Assembly: GCF_000175575.2 (NCBI RefSeq)
Contig: NZ_CP005986.1
Coordinates: forward strand, 1,433,549-1,497,548
DNA: 64,000 bases
Direction of reading: 5' to 3'
Source of the DNA: Acidithiobacillus caldus ATCC 51756
Lineage (GTDB): Bacteria; Pseudomonadota; Gammaproteobacteria; Acidithiobacillales; Acidithiobacillaceae
Made by a program: the position numbers and the translations under genes. The notes beneath the pieces were generated by a model that saw only the letters and a program-made list of their open reading frames with translations, made no database searches and had not been told where the DNA came from. Shown here one piece after another: positions 34,318 to 46,203 of this stretch (position 1 is the stretch's first letter; each line of letters starts with the position of its first letter).

Positions 34318-36882
34318 GTGACGGCCACGCGGTCCACGGCGTCCACTACCACCCCGCGCGCCGGGATGGAGCCTATAGCGGCAGTTGCCCCGGTTCGTCC
34401 GCCCTTGCGCCAGCGCGCCAGGTTGCACGATGGGATCCTGCGGCAGCTCTGGCGCGACGCCAACGACGGGCGCCAACGTCACGATGCCAGCCTCATTGCC
34501 GTAGGTGGCTATGGCCGGGGCAGGCTCTTTCCAGGCTCCGATCTGGATCTTCTGGTGTTGGTGGAGGATGGCGACGATCCCCAACGGGATGCCTTCGTCA
34601 GCCGTTTTTTCACCCTGCTCTGGGATCGGGGCTGTCCCGTCGGTCATAGCGTGCGCACGGTAGCACAGTGTCTGGCTGAGGCGCGCGCCGATCTCAGCAT
34701 CGCCACGACCCTGCACGAGATGCGCTTTCTGGCGGGCTCCAGGGGGCTGTATAGAGCCCTGCAGGCGGACCTGCGCGCGCAACCCCCCTGGGATCCCACG
34801 TCCTTTTATGCCGCCAAGATTGCCGAGCAGGATCAGCGTCACCGGCGTTTTTCCGACACGGCCTATCACCTGGAGCCGAATATCAAGGACGGCCCCGGCG
34901 GACTGCGCGACATTCACCAGCTGCAATGGCTCGCCGCCCGTCTTTTCGGGCAGGCCAGCCTTGCCCCACTATACCGGCACGGCCTGATGCGGCGGGCAGA
35001 ATATCGCCAGTTGTTACGCGCTCGGCTTTTTCTGGAAACCCTGCGCGAGCACCTGCACCAGCGCGCTGGACGGGGCGAGGATCGTCTGCGCCTGGAATAT
35101 CAGGAGGCTCTGGCCGAAGGGCTCGGTTTCCGTGGACACGGTGGACGCAGCGCCGTGGAACGCATGATGCAGCGCCTTTACCAAGTCTTTGCCGACGTGC
35201 TACGCGTCTCAGCCATCGTCCAGGAGAGCATCGGTCAGTTCCTGAGCGAGGGGGGTCATCTGCGCGGGAGCTCCGAAACACGGAACGAGCCAGTGCCACC
35301 GGAGCCCGTGGCCGTGCCGCTGGTGCAGTTACTGACCCGGCTCGCGCAGGTGGCGGCTCAGGGCGATGGCGATGCGCTGGAGGGCAGCCTCTGGCGCGAT
35401 GTCCACGCCATCCGGCGGCGTTATCACGCCCGTGACCTGACGGGCAACGCCGAGGCTCGGGCCGTCTTCCTGGAGGCGTTGCGCAACCCGACCCAGGCCA
35501 CACGCTTTCTGACCCTGCTCCACCAGACGCGGCTCCTGGGACGGCTACTGCCGCCCTACCGGGCCATCACCGGCCTTATCCAGCACGATCTATTTCATGT
35601 GTATACCGTCGATCAGCATACGCTTTTTGTCCTAGGAGAGCTGGCGCGCCTATGGCAGGAAGCGGACGATCCCCAGATCCGCAAGGCGCGCCTTGCGGTG
35701 CGGCATCCAGAGATTCTGGTGCTGGCCGCCCTATTTCACGACATTGCCAAGGGACAGGGTGGGGATCACTCCAGCAAGGGAGCGGGGCTCGCGCAGCGTT
35801 TTGCGCACGCCATGCAGCTGGAGCCGGATGCCGGCGCACTGCTGGTGTGGCTCGTCCACAATCACCTGCTGCTATCCACGGTGTCGCAACGCCGCGACCT
35901 CGAGGACCCACAAGTCATCCGCAACGTTGCCGAGCGCATGGGCGATCAGCGTCATCTCGCTTACCTGTTTCTGCTGACCATCGCCGATATGCGCGCCACC
36001 AATCCCGAGCTGTGGAACGACTGGAAGGCGAGCCTCTTGCACAAACTCTTCGACGCCAGCTGGGCGGCCCTGGAAGGTGGCGATGCCGTTCTTGCCGATC
36101 ACGGCCCGGTCATCCGCGCGCGTCAGGAAGCGGTACTGGCCAAACTGGAGCCCGCCGCTCGCGAGCAGATTCTGGAGCTGTGGCAGGAGATGCGCCCCAG
36201 CTATTTTCTGCGCTACCGCGCCGACGAACTGCTTTGGCAGGCGCACGAGATCCACGCATACCATGGTCGCGGGTATCTGGTGCGCCTGCGCGAACACCCC
36301 GTGGAGGGCAGTGAGATCCTCATCTACGGACCCGACAAGGCAGGTCTGTTCGAGGAAATCACCGCCACCCTGGACCGCCACTCCCTGAACATTCTCGATG
36401 CCCGCATCGACACCAGCCACGATGGTCGTGCCCTCGATACCTTCGTGGTCCTCGATGAGTCGCACAGCTACGCGCGACCGGCGGCGGCACAGGAGATACT
36501 GCGCCGCGACCTGCGCGCCGTCCTCCATGGTGAGGTACCGCGCAAGCCCCACTTTGGCATGCGCCATCGCGACCTGCGCCATCGTTATTTTGCCGATCTG
36601 CCGCTGGAAATCTTTGTGGACAACCACACCCTGGCAGAGGACACCCTGCTGGAGATCCGGGCGCCCGATCGCCTCGGTCTCCTCTACCGCGTCGGCGGTA
36701 CCCTGCGCACGCTGGGCTTTACCATCTTTGGCGCCAAGGTCTCTACTTTTGGGGAAAGCGTGGAGGATACCTTTTTCATCCGCAACGCCCAGAACCGCAA
36801 GCTTCGCGACAACGAGATCGCAGCACTCACCGCCGCACTGCAGGATGCCCTGAGCAGCGACCACGCCGCGGAGGACCACTAG
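34318..36882 (+). CDS. glnD: PII uridylyltransferase/uridylyl-removing enzyme GlnD
   Basis: GlnD senses glutamine and uridylylates or deuridylylates PII, setting nitrogen assimilation. The nucleotidyltransferase motif is GGYGRGRLFPGSDLDLLVLV, the HD hydrolase motif is ALFHDIAKGQGGDHSSKGA, and two ACT domains lie at the C terminus (PDKAGLFEEITATLDRHSLN, APDRLGLLYRVGGTLRTLGF). GTG 34318, three bases after map, gives 854 residues; ATG 34366 gives 838. The first ~60 residues are weakly conserved, so the start is uncertain. hflD follows two bases after the stop. Confidence 0.95.
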   Translation: MTATRSTASTTTPRAGMEPIAAVAPVRPPLRQRARLHDGILRQLWRDANDGRQRHDASLIAVGGYGRGRLFPGSDLDLLVLVEDGDDPQRDAFVSRFFTLLWDRGCPVGHSVRTVAQCLAEARADLSIATTLHEMRFLAGSRGLYRALQADLRAQPPWDPTSFYAAKIAEQDQRHRRFSDTAYHLEPNIKDGPGGLRDIHQLQWLAARLFGQASLAPLYRHGLMRRAEYRQLLRARLFLETLREHLHQRAGRGEDRLRLEYQEALAEGLGFRGHGGRSAVERMMQRLYQVFADVLRVSAIVQESIGQFLSEGGHLRGSSETRNEPVPPEPVAVPLVQLLTRLAQVAAQGDGDALEGSLWRDVHAIRRRYHARDLTGNAEARAVFLEALRNPTQATRFLTLLHQTRLLGRLLPPYRAITGLIQHDLFHVYTVDQHTLFVLGELARLWQEADDPQIRKARLAVRHPEILVLAALFHDIAKGQGGDHSSKGAGLAQRFAHAMQLEPDAGALLVWLVHNHLLLSTVSQRRDLEDPQVIRNVAERMGDQRHLAYLFLLTIADMRATNPELWNDWKASLLHKLFDASWAALEGGDAVLADHGPVIRARQEAVLAKLEPAAREQILELWQEMRPSYFLRYRADELLWQAHEIHAYHGRGYLVRLREHPVEGSEILIYGPDKAGLFEEITATLDRHSLNILDARIDTSHDGRALDTFVVLDESHSYARPAAAQEILRRDLRAVLHGEVPRKPHFGMRHRDLRHRYFADLPLEIFVDNHTLAEDTLLEIRAPDRLGLLYRVGGTLRTLGFTIFGAKVSTFGESVEDTFFIRNAQNRKLRDNEIAALTAALQDALSSDHAAEDH

Positions 36883-36884
36883 GT

Positions 36885-37535
36885 ATGGCCATGTTCATCA
36901 ATCCAGCGCGGCGAGCAGACCGCACCCTGGCCCTTGCCGGTATCCTGCGCGCCGCTCAGGAAGTGCAGGACGCGGCCCGCCGGGGAATCCACGACAATAG
37001 CATGCTCGGCTCCTGCGTTCAGAGCATCCTGAGCCTCGATGGGCGGGACAGCGCTGCCGTTCTGGGTGGACTGCCGAGCCTGCGGCGCGCATTGCAAGGC
37101 CTTTGTCCCCTGCTCCAGCGTGGTCCCGGAAGTGCCGAGGAAGCCGAGCAGATGCGCTATGCCCTGTCCTTGGCCAAGCTGGGCAAGGCCTTGATCCATA
37201 ATCACGCCGCCACCGAGCGCGTGCGCCGCGGCATCGATGAGGCCCGGCGTCAGATCGAGCATTTCGGCGACGCCATTCACCCCAGTGTGCTTGGCGGCCT
37301 GGCCAACACCTACGCCGAAGGCATCGGCATCCTGTCACCACGGATCATCGTCAGTGGCGAGAGTCGTTTTCTCACTCAGGAAGAAGACACCGTGCGCATC
37401 CGCGCCCTGCTTCTGGCGGGCGTGCGTGCCGCCGTGCTCTGGCGTCAGGCGGGGGGATCCGTCTTCACGACCTTCTGGGAGCGCAGCGCGCTGTGTCTGG
37501 AAAGTCGTGACCTGCTGGCGCATCTGAGTTCCTGA
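36885..37535 (+). CDS. hflD: HflD-like protein (high frequency lysogenization)
   Basis: The 216-residue helical protein matches HflD/YcfC: LALAGILRAAQEVQDAARRG, MRYALSLAKLGKALIHNHAA, LSPRIIVSGESRFLTQEEDT and IRALLLAGVRAAVLWRQAGG. HflD in E. coli binds the phage lambda CII activator and is membrane-associated; its normal role is unclear. Its usual partner mnmA is not adjacent; here it follows glnD. Confidence 0.88.
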   Translation: MAMFINPARRADRTLALAGILRAAQEVQDAARRGIHDNSMLGSCVQSILSLDGRDSAAVLGGLPSLRRALQGLCPLLQRGPGSAEEAEQMRYALSLAKLGKALIHNHAATERVRRGIDEARRQIEHFGDAIHPSVLGGLANTYAEGIGILSPRIIVSGESRFLTQEEDTVRIRALLLAGVRAAVLWRQAGGSVFTTFWERSALCLESRDLLAHLSS

Positions 37536-37543
37536 ATTTCACT

Positions 37544-38701
37544 TCACGGCTTTTGCGCAGCCGCCGTGGTGGTTTCATCCTTCAGCTGCCCATAGATCTG
37601 TTCGAGAGCGAGGTTTGCGGCTTCGATGGATTGCGCCAGATCCTTGCCATCGTCCACGCCAACCTGGAGCAGGAAGGTATTCATGGCATTCGTCTTGTTC
37701 ACCAGATTGACCTTGAGGCCCTGCTTTCGCGCGGTATCGAGTATGCGCGCGGAGGGCACGTCGATGGGCAGACCCAGCAATACGGGATAGCTGTCGGGTA
37801 CGCGGGCGAAATACGACGGACCGTAGAGTGTCACGCCATTCTTTGCTTTCCAATAGGCGGCATCGATGATGCGGTTAGCCTCATCTATCCGGCCATTCAA
37901 TTCCGTGACGTTCTGGAAACGCAACATGAGATGCAGGGTATTGTTGAAGCCGTTGCGCGACTGGATGAAAATGTCACAGTGCTGGAACAAGGACGCCTTT
38001 TTGGCTTCGGTAATGACCAGTTCCATGGGGACATCGGCATTGACCATAGTCTCCACCGGATAGATATAACTGTTGTCTTCATGGGCATACTCCACCAATG
38101 CGCTACTGCCCAGAAGCACGGAATTGGGGATACTGATGAGTGCCCCGTCCTGCGTCAGCATTTTGGAGAACAGCGCCTTTATCTCGACGATCTGTCCGAC
38201 GGTATTGACATTCCACACCCAGGAATTGACATAGACGACATCGCCATAGTTCAGGGCGCCGCTCGCCGTTGCAAAGATTCCCGTGAGCAGATTGGAAGCA
38301 AAGGTATGTATGGCAAAGCCGAGGACCACGCCACCAACGGCACTACCAGCCAGTATCCCAGCGATACTGATGTGAAAAATCGAGAGAATGACGGCCAATA
38401 ATACGATATAGACAGCAATTCTTATGAGCAGGGTTAGACCGTAAAGGTCCTTGCGCGTACGCGCAAAGCGCCTTTCGGCATAGGCCACCAGGTGACTCGC
38501 GATCCAAAGACCGATGATCAGGACGATCAGGCTCCAGACAATCTCGCGCACCAAGGGAGCGTAACTCAGATATTGTGGGAAATACTGTTTGAGGGAAAAA
38601 TTTATGAGAAAGCCTGCAGCAATGACCAGAAGCAGCCCCAGGAGCATCTGCCACAGCACCTTCGTGAACAAATGGCGTCCCTGCCCAGGTGTCTGTACCA
38701 T
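37544..38701 (-). CDS. MscS-family mechanosensitive channel
   Basis: This 385-residue protein has three to four N-terminal membrane helices, the pore-lining helix region GILAGSAVGGVVLGFAIHTF, and the beta domain NYGDVVYVNSWVWNVNTVGQ with ISIPNSVLLGSSALVEYA. Such channels release solutes on hypo-osmotic shock. The C-terminal ~150 residues form the cytoplasmic cage. GGAGG precedes ATG 38701. It is convergent with hflD (8-base gap). The order of membrane helices is typical of small MscS. Confidence 0.88.
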   Translation of the reverse strand: MVQTPGQGRHLFTKVLWQMLLGLLLVIAAGFLINFSLKQYFPQYLSYAPLVREIVWSLIVLIIGLWIASHLVAYAERRFARTRKDLYGLTLLIRIAVYIVLLAVILSIFHISIAGILAGSAVGGVVLGFAIHTFASNLLTGIFATASGALNYGDVVYVNSWVWNVNTVGQIVEIKALFSKMLTQDGALISIPNSVLLGSSALVEYAHEDNSYIYPVETMVNADVPMELVITEAKKASLFQHCDIFIQSRNGFNNTLHLMLRFQNVTELNGRIDEANRIIDAAYWKAKNGVTLYGPSYFARVPDSYPVLLGLPIDVPSARILDTARKQGLKVNLVNKTNAMNTFLLQVGVDDGKDLAQSIEAANLALEQIYGQLKDETTTAAAQKP

Positions 38702-38738
38702 TACACCTCCGGATGATTACCTCGCTGCCGATATTTTT

Positions 38739-38767
38739 AGTCTAGAAACATCGTCGAGAATTGGCAA
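38739..38767 (-). promoter_or_regulatory. Candidate mscS promoter
   Basis: TTGCCA (38767-38762) and TAGACT (38744-38739) lie 17 bases apart on the minus strand, about 38 bases upstream of the mscS ATG. Confidence 0.45.
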
Positions 38768-38830
38768 GCTTGCGTCGGGAAAGATTGACGAGTTGGGAGA
38801 TACACAACGGATATTATCATCCGGTCGGAA

Positions 38831-38868
38831 TAAAAAGGATTCGCCAGCGCACCAAAAATCGGCGCGAA
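38831..38868 (-). terminator. Possible terminator after atpC
   Basis: On the minus strand TTCGCGCC (38868-38861) can pair, with one bulge, with GGCGAA (38845-38840), followed by TCCTTTTTA. It would end the ligA-atpC transcript just after the atpC stop at 38871. Confidence 0.35.
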
Positions 38869-38870
38869 AA

Positions 38871-41439
<2,569 letters not shown>

Positions 41440-41466
41440 TCAGCATAGCGCAAAGGACTTTTACGG

Positions 41467-41472
41467 TATAAT
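41467..41472 (+). promoter_or_regulatory. -10 element for the HAD phosphatase gene
   Basis: A perfect TATAAT lies 30 bases before the ATG at 41502, with TAGGAG as the ribosome binding site. The -35 region (CATAGC at 17-base spacing) is poor, so an activator may be needed. Confidence 0.5.
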
Positions 41473-41501
41473 GCCCGCGGCACCTGCCCTTAGGAGACTG
41501 C

Positions 41502-42191
41502 ATGGCACTGGCTTTGTTTGACCTGGACAATACCCTGCTCGCCGGCGATTCGGATCACGCCTGGCTCGAATTCCTCAGCGAACAGGGTGTCGTGGATGGC
41601 GATACCCTGCGCGAGGCCAACGACCGCTACTACCGGGCGTATCTAAACGGTACCCTGGACATCGAAGCCTTTCTGTCCTTTGTCCTGGCGCCCCTGGCCG
41701 AGCATCCGCGCGAGCGCCTGGAGACCTGGCACCGCCAGTACATGGAGGCGCGGATCGCGCCCATGATCACCGATGCAGCACGCGCCCTGGTGGAAAAACA
41801 CCGTGAGGCTGGCGACACCCTCCTCATCATCACCGCCACCAATCGCTTCGTGACGGGTCCCATTGCCGCAGCCCTGGGGGTACCGGAACTCTTGGCTACC
41901 GAAGTGGAGACCGACGCCCATGGTGCCTTTACCGGTCGCAGCCGCGGGGTGCCCTGCTTTCGCGAGGGTAAGGTCCAACGCCTTGCGCAGTGGCTGGACG
42001 AACGCGGCTGGGATTGGCACGAGAGCATGGCACAGGCCACCTTTTACAGCGATTCCCACAACGATCTGCCCTTGCTGGAAGCTGTGGCGCAGCCCGTGGC
42101 CGTGGATCCGGACCCGGAGCTGCAGACCATTGCCCAGCGCCGCGGCTGGCCGATCCTCCATCTGCACGGTGCCTGCCGGCCCGCGGTCTGA
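41502..42191 (+). CDS. HAD-superfamily phosphatase, SerB-like (HAD-IB)
   Basis: The 229-residue protein is a haloacid dehalogenase-type hydrolase. Motif I is FDLDNTLL with nucleophile D7 and D9; motif II is LLIITATNRF; motif III lies around CFREGKVQRL; motif IV is FYSDSHNDLPLLEAV. It belongs to the HAD-IB group (serine phosphatase relatives and similar). The exact substrate cannot be read from sequence. It is divergent from ligA and convergent with smc. Confidence 0.87.
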   Translation: MALALFDLDNTLLAGDSDHAWLEFLSEQGVVDGDTLREANDRYYRAYLNGTLDIEAFLSFVLAPLAEHPRERLETWHRQYMEARIAPMITDAARALVEKHREAGDTLLIITATNRFVTGPIAAALGVPELLATEVETDAHGAFTGRSRGVPCFREGKVQRLAQWLDERGWDWHESMAQATFYSDSHNDLPLLEAVAQPVAVDPDPELQTIAQRRGWPILHLHGACRPAV

Positions 42192-42213
42192 ACCGCGACG
42201 CAAAGCCCCACCC

Positions 42214-45200
42214 CTACGGGTGCCGGGCTTGCTGCGCCAGTACCTCGGCCACGCTCACCGGCACCACCCGCGATATGCCGGGATCGGGCATGGTCACCCC
42301 CAGCAGTTGCGCCGCCACCTGCAGCGTCAGGTGGCGGTGGCTGACCACCAGAAACTGCGTCTGCTGCGCAAGTTCCGTCAAGAGTGCGCAGAAACGTCCG
42401 ACATTGGCGTCATCCAAGGGCGCATCCACCTCATCGAGGACGCAAAAAGGTGCCGGATTCAGAGCGAAGAGGGCGAAAACCAGGGCCAGCGCCGTCAGCG
42501 CCTTCTCACCCCCGGAAAGCTGCTGCAGGTGGGCATTGCGCTTGCCCGGCGGGCGCGCGCGCAGGAGCAGGCCAGCCAGCAGAGGGTCATCTCCGTCCAG
42601 CTGCAGCTCCGCTTCCCCTCCGCCGAAAAGGGTGGCAAAAATTCGCTGCAGGTGTCCGTTGGCCTGCTGCAAGGTATCCTGAAAACGCGCACTGGTTTCG
42701 CTGTCCATGGCGGCCATGGCGCTCTCCAGAGCGGCCAGCGCCGTCTCCACGTCGGTAATCTGGGCGGCGAGATCACCGCTACGCGCCTCGGCTTCACGCA
42801 GCTCTTCCTCCGCAGCGAGGTTGACGTTGCCCAGGGCGGCAATGGCGCCTTCGATCCGGCCCAGCTCTGCTTCGGCGCTGACGCCCTCGGGGGCGGCGCC
42901 CGGATCGTGGCCCAGTTCGTTGGCCAGCTTAGCGGCTTCAGCCGCTAGCGCCTGCAACTGCGCTTCCAGCGTCTCACGCTCGACTCGCGCCGCCGCCAAT
43001 CCCTGCTCCAGACGGCGCAGCGCGTTGTCGCGGCGCTGAATCTCGCTCTGGGACAGACGCCAGCTTTCCTCCACCGCATCGAGCTCAGCCTGTGCCGCCT
43101 GCACGCGCTTGCGGTTCTCGGCACGACCCTGCTCCAGCAGCGCAAGGCGCTCCTTCAGGGGCGGGAGTTTTTTCTGACGCTTTTCGAGATCCTCCGTCAG
43201 GTGCGCCAGCGTGCGTTGCAGCTCTGCCTCTTCCGCTTCCCACTCACGTAAGCGCTCCTCGACCGCCGCACGCTGCGCGCCAAGGCGCTCCTTTTCCAGC
43301 GCCAGGGCCTGCTGTTGCTGGCGCAGACGGCCCAACAGACTGCGCTGCTGCGCCTGTCGCGCGCGCAGGGCATCTTCCTCCCGACGCAGGCGCTGCTCCC
43401 CATCCTCCGTCGGCGCATTGCGACGAAGTTGTTCGAGTTGCTCATCGACGGCGGCCAACTCCGCACTCAGGGTCGTCCGCTCAGACCGCAGACGGGCGAG
43501 GTTTGCCTCTGCCTGGCGCTGGGCTTCTTGCTCTGCCTGCACCCGACTGCGTAGGCTGGCCAGCCGTTCCCGTAGGGCGAGTTCGGCCTGCTGTCCCTTG
43601 CGTTCTGCCTGTACACAGCGCTGGCGTTCTTGCAGGCGAGCGGCGACGCGCTGCTCCAGCGTCACCAGCTCGCGCTGCAGATCCTCGAGCGCGGTTGTCG
43701 CAACGCTTTCTTCGCGCTGCACTAGCTCGAGCTCACGCCGACACTGCAACAAGCTCGTCTCCCCGCTTCCCTCGGCTGGACTGAAGGCTTGGGGGCGCAG
43801 AATCTGTCCCGCTGGCGTGATCCAGGCCTCATCGTGGCTGAGCTCGTGTCGCCGGGCCCAGGCTTCGGTAATGTCGCTGGCGCAGCGCAGGCCCCACAGC
43901 CATTGGTGGAGGGCAGCGCGCCAGGATTCCGGAATGGTCAGTCGCGCGAGGAGGGCATCTTCCCTGGACCCCGTCGCCGTGCCCAGATCGGCATCGGTAT
44001 CGGCGAGGATCCAGGGATGCTCCCAGTCGACATCACGGACAGCATCGTCCGCCGCCCGCAGCCGAGCCCCCAGCAGCGGCCCCAGTATGCGCTCCACGGC
44101 AAACTCCCATGGTGGGTCCACGCGCAGATGCTCCAAGAGTCCCGTGCCCGGTCGCGCTGGCGTTGGCAGACGCGCCAGGAGACCGGACTGTAGACGCTCC
44201 AGGGCCTGGCGTCGGGCGCGCAGTTCCTGCTGGCGGGCACGCTGCTGCCCATGCTGTGCACGGCGGGCCTCCAGCTGCTCCTGATCGGCTTCCAATGCAG
44301 CGCTGGCCTCGGCGAGCTCTACGGCTTGTTGCCGCCGTTGCGCCTCGAGCTCCGCCCAGGCAGTCTCCGCGGCGCTCAGCTCCGCCGCTGCCGAGGAATC
44401 AGGACGCGGCTCCAATTCCCCGATCCGTCGATGCAGGGCATCCAGGCGAGACGCCAGTTCCCGACGCCGCGCCGTTGCCACTTCACGCTCGCGGCGAGCG
44501 TCGGCACGGCGCTCCCGTTCCGCCGCCAGTTTGCGCGCGCTCTCCTCCAGCTCCGTTTCCGTCTGCCGTAAACCGGCGCGGCAGGTCTCGAGTTCGGTGG
44601 CAAGGCGCTCTTCTTCGTGGTCGATGGAGGCACAACGGGCTTCGGCTTCCTGGGCCGTGGCCTTGCGCCGGACACTATCCTCGTGCAAGTCGTGCAAGCG
44701 TCCCCGTTGCCTCTGCAGGGCCGCCTCCGTCTCCCGGCAACGCTCCTCCTCGTGGCGGAGTTCCTGGGCCAGCGTCGACTCCTCGGCCTGCAGGCGATAA
44801 AGCGCTTCCTGCGCCTGGCGCAGATCTTCGCTGCAGTTCTGACGCCGCTCTTGCAGGCCCTCCTGTTGGCGGGACAGTTGGGCAAGCTCCCGCTGCAGGG
44901 TAGCTGCCTGCTCTTCCTGACGGCTCATCCGCTGGCAGAGACGCTCGTGCGCCACCGAGGCACCCTCGAGCCTTGCCAGCAACTGCCACCACCGCCAGCG
45001 CCTCTGTTCCTGCCACAAGGCCCGCAAACTCCGAGCGGACTCTGCCTGACGCTGCAGGACGGCAATGCGCTCGCCGAGCCCTCCGTGGAGATCGTACAGG
45101 CGCTGCAGGTGCTCGCCGGTCTCCTGGATACGTTGCTGACTTTCCCTTCGCCGTTCCTTATACCGGCTGACCCCCGCCGCCTCTTCGAGAATGGCGCGCA

Positions 45201-45678
45201 GCTCTTCGGGGCGCGCCTCGACGATTCGGCCGATGGTTCCCTGCTCGATGATGGCGTAGGCATTGCTGCCCAGGCCCGTACCCAGGAAGAGATCGGCAAC
45301 GTCGCGGCGGCGACAACGGGCATCGTTGATACGGTACTGACTATCACCGTCGCGGCTCAGACGCCTTCCCACACGAATCTCCGGAACCGGCGTCCAGGGT
45401 GCCGGCGCCTTGGCGGCGCTATTGTCAAAGGTCAGTTCCACCATCGCCTCGCTGGCGGTGGCGCGGCCATCGGCGCCATTGGAGATGACATCCACCATCT
45501 GCGCGCCCCGCAGTTGCCGGGCTGAGGACTCCCCCAGCACCCAGCGGATGGCGTCGACGATATTGGACTTGCCGCAGCCGTTGGGTCCGACGATGACCAC
45601 CGGATTGGCTTCCAGCCGGATCTGGGTGCGTTCGCGAAAGGATTTGAAGCCGTGCAGACGAATGGCGGAAAGGCGCAT
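42214..45678 (-). CDS. smc: Chromosome segregation protein SMC
   Basis: SMC is the ATPase that compacts and segregates chromosomes with ScpA and ScpB, also in this window. The 1154-residue protein has the N-terminal Walker A (VGPNGCGKSNIVDAIRWVLG), two long coiled coils rich in Glu, Arg, Gln and Ala, a hinge at about 480-650 (PPWEFAVERILGPLLGARLR), and the C-terminal signature and Walker B (LQQLSGGEKALTALALVFAL, PFCVLDEVDAPLDDANVGRF). Length is normal. queF is divergent from it. Confidence 0.97.
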   Translation of the reverse strand: MRLSAIRLHGFKSFRERTQIRLEANPVVIVGPNGCGKSNIVDAIRWVLGESSARQLRGAQMVDVISNGADGRATASEAMVELTFDNSAAKAPAPWTPVPEIRVGRRLSRDGDSQYRINDARCRRRDVADLFLGTGLGSNAYAIIEQGTIGRIVEARPEELRAILEEAAGVSRYKERRRESQQRIQETGEHLQRLYDLHGGLGERIAVLQRQAESARSLRALWQEQRRWRWWQLLARLEGASVAHERLCQRMSRQEEQAATLQRELAQLSRQQEGLQERRQNCSEDLRQAQEALYRLQAEESTLAQELRHEEERCRETEAALQRQRGRLHDLHEDSVRRKATAQEAEARCASIDHEEERLATELETCRAGLRQTETELEESARKLAAERERRADARREREVATARRRELASRLDALHRRIGELEPRPDSSAAAELSAAETAWAELEAQRRQQAVELAEASAALEADQEQLEARRAQHGQQRARQQELRARRQALERLQSGLLARLPTPARPGTGLLEHLRVDPPWEFAVERILGPLLGARLRAADDAVRDVDWEHPWILADTDADLGTATGSREDALLARLTIPESWRAALHQWLWGLRCASDITEAWARRHELSHDEAWITPAGQILRPQAFSPAEGSGETSLLQCRRELELVQREESVATTALEDLQRELVTLEQRVAARLQERQRCVQAERKGQQAELALRERLASLRSRVQAEQEAQRQAEANLARLRSERTTLSAELAAVDEQLEQLRRNAPTEDGEQRLRREEDALRARQAQQRSLLGRLRQQQQALALEKERLGAQRAAVEERLREWEAEEAELQRTLAHLTEDLEKRQKKLPPLKERLALLEQGRAENRKRVQAAQAELDAVEESWRLSQSEIQRRDNALRRLEQGLAAARVERETLEAQLQALAAEAAKLANELGHDPGAAPEGVSAEAELGRIEGAIAALGNVNLAAEEELREAEARSGDLAAQITDVETALAALESAMAAMDSETSARFQDTLQQANGHLQRIFATLFGGGEAELQLDGDDPLLAGLLLRARPPGKRNAHLQQLSGGEKALTALALVFALFALNPAPFCVLDEVDAPLDDANVGRFCALLTELAQQTQFLVVSHRHLTLQVAAQLLGVTMPDPGISRVVPVSVAEVLAQQARHP

Positions 45679-45691
45679 GGGCGCAGGTTTT

Positions 45692-45700
45692 TGCTATAGT
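45692..45700 (+). promoter_or_regulatory. Extended -10 element for queF
   Basis: TGC-TATAGT (45692-45700) is an extended -10 motif 38 bases before the queF GTG. No good -35 is seen, as is common with extended -10 promoters. Confidence 0.45.
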
Positions 45701-45737
45701 GGTGGGTTACTGGAGGCTGCATATTGAGGAGAAGTCC

Positions 45738-46163
45738 GTGCCCAGTCAACCGAGTCGCGAGCTACAGCATTTTGCCAATCCCCACCCCGGGCGGGATTTT
45801 CTCATTCACATGGATCTGCCGGAGTTCACCTGTCTCTGCCCGCTGACGGGTCAGCCGGATTTCGCCCACTTCCTGTTGGACTACATTCCCGACGAACGCT
45901 GTGTCGAACTCAAGGCGCTGAAAGTCTATCTGTGGAGCTTTCGCGATGAGGGCGGATTTCACGAGGCCATGACCAATCGCATTGCCGACGACCTCATCCG
46001 CCTCCTGTCCCCTCGCTATCTGCGGCTGTTGGGACGCTGGTACGTGCGCGGCGGCATCAGTACCGACGTGCTCGTGGAGCATCGCGCTCCCGGCTGGGAC
46101 AATGCCGCCCTGCTGCAGCAGCTGGGCCCGGCCAGCTTCACCCGGCATCAGCCCGGCTACTAA
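45738..46163 (+). CDS. queF: NADPH-dependent preQ0 reductase QueF
   Basis: QueF reduces 7-cyano-7-deazaguanine (preQ0) to preQ1 in queuosine synthesis. The 141-residue single-domain (B. subtilis-type) protein has the catalytic C34 and D41 in FTCLCPLTGQPDFA, and the signature CVELKALKVYLWSFRDEG. GTG 45738 is chosen, with GAGGAG at a good distance; the frame upstream is not supported. It feeds the queuosine that GluQ modifies. Other queuosine genes (queD, queE, tgt) are not in the window. Confidence 0.95.
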   Translation: MPSQPSRELQHFANPHPGRDFLIHMDLPEFTCLCPLTGQPDFAHFLLDYIPDERCVELKALKVYLWSFRDEGGFHEAMTNRIADDLIRLLSPRYLRLLGRWYVRGGISTDVLVEHRAPGWDNAALLQQLGPASFTRHQPGY

Positions 46164-46183
46164 GGATCTGTGCAACCGCCAGC

Positions 46184-46200
46184 GACGGCGCCGAGCCGTC
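46184..46200. terminator. Short hairpin between convergent queF and dadA
   Basis: GACGGC-GCCGA-GCCGTC is a perfect 6-base stem between the two convergent genes. There is no T run on either side, so it is only a weak terminator candidate. Confidence 0.25.
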
Positions 46201-46203
46201 GGG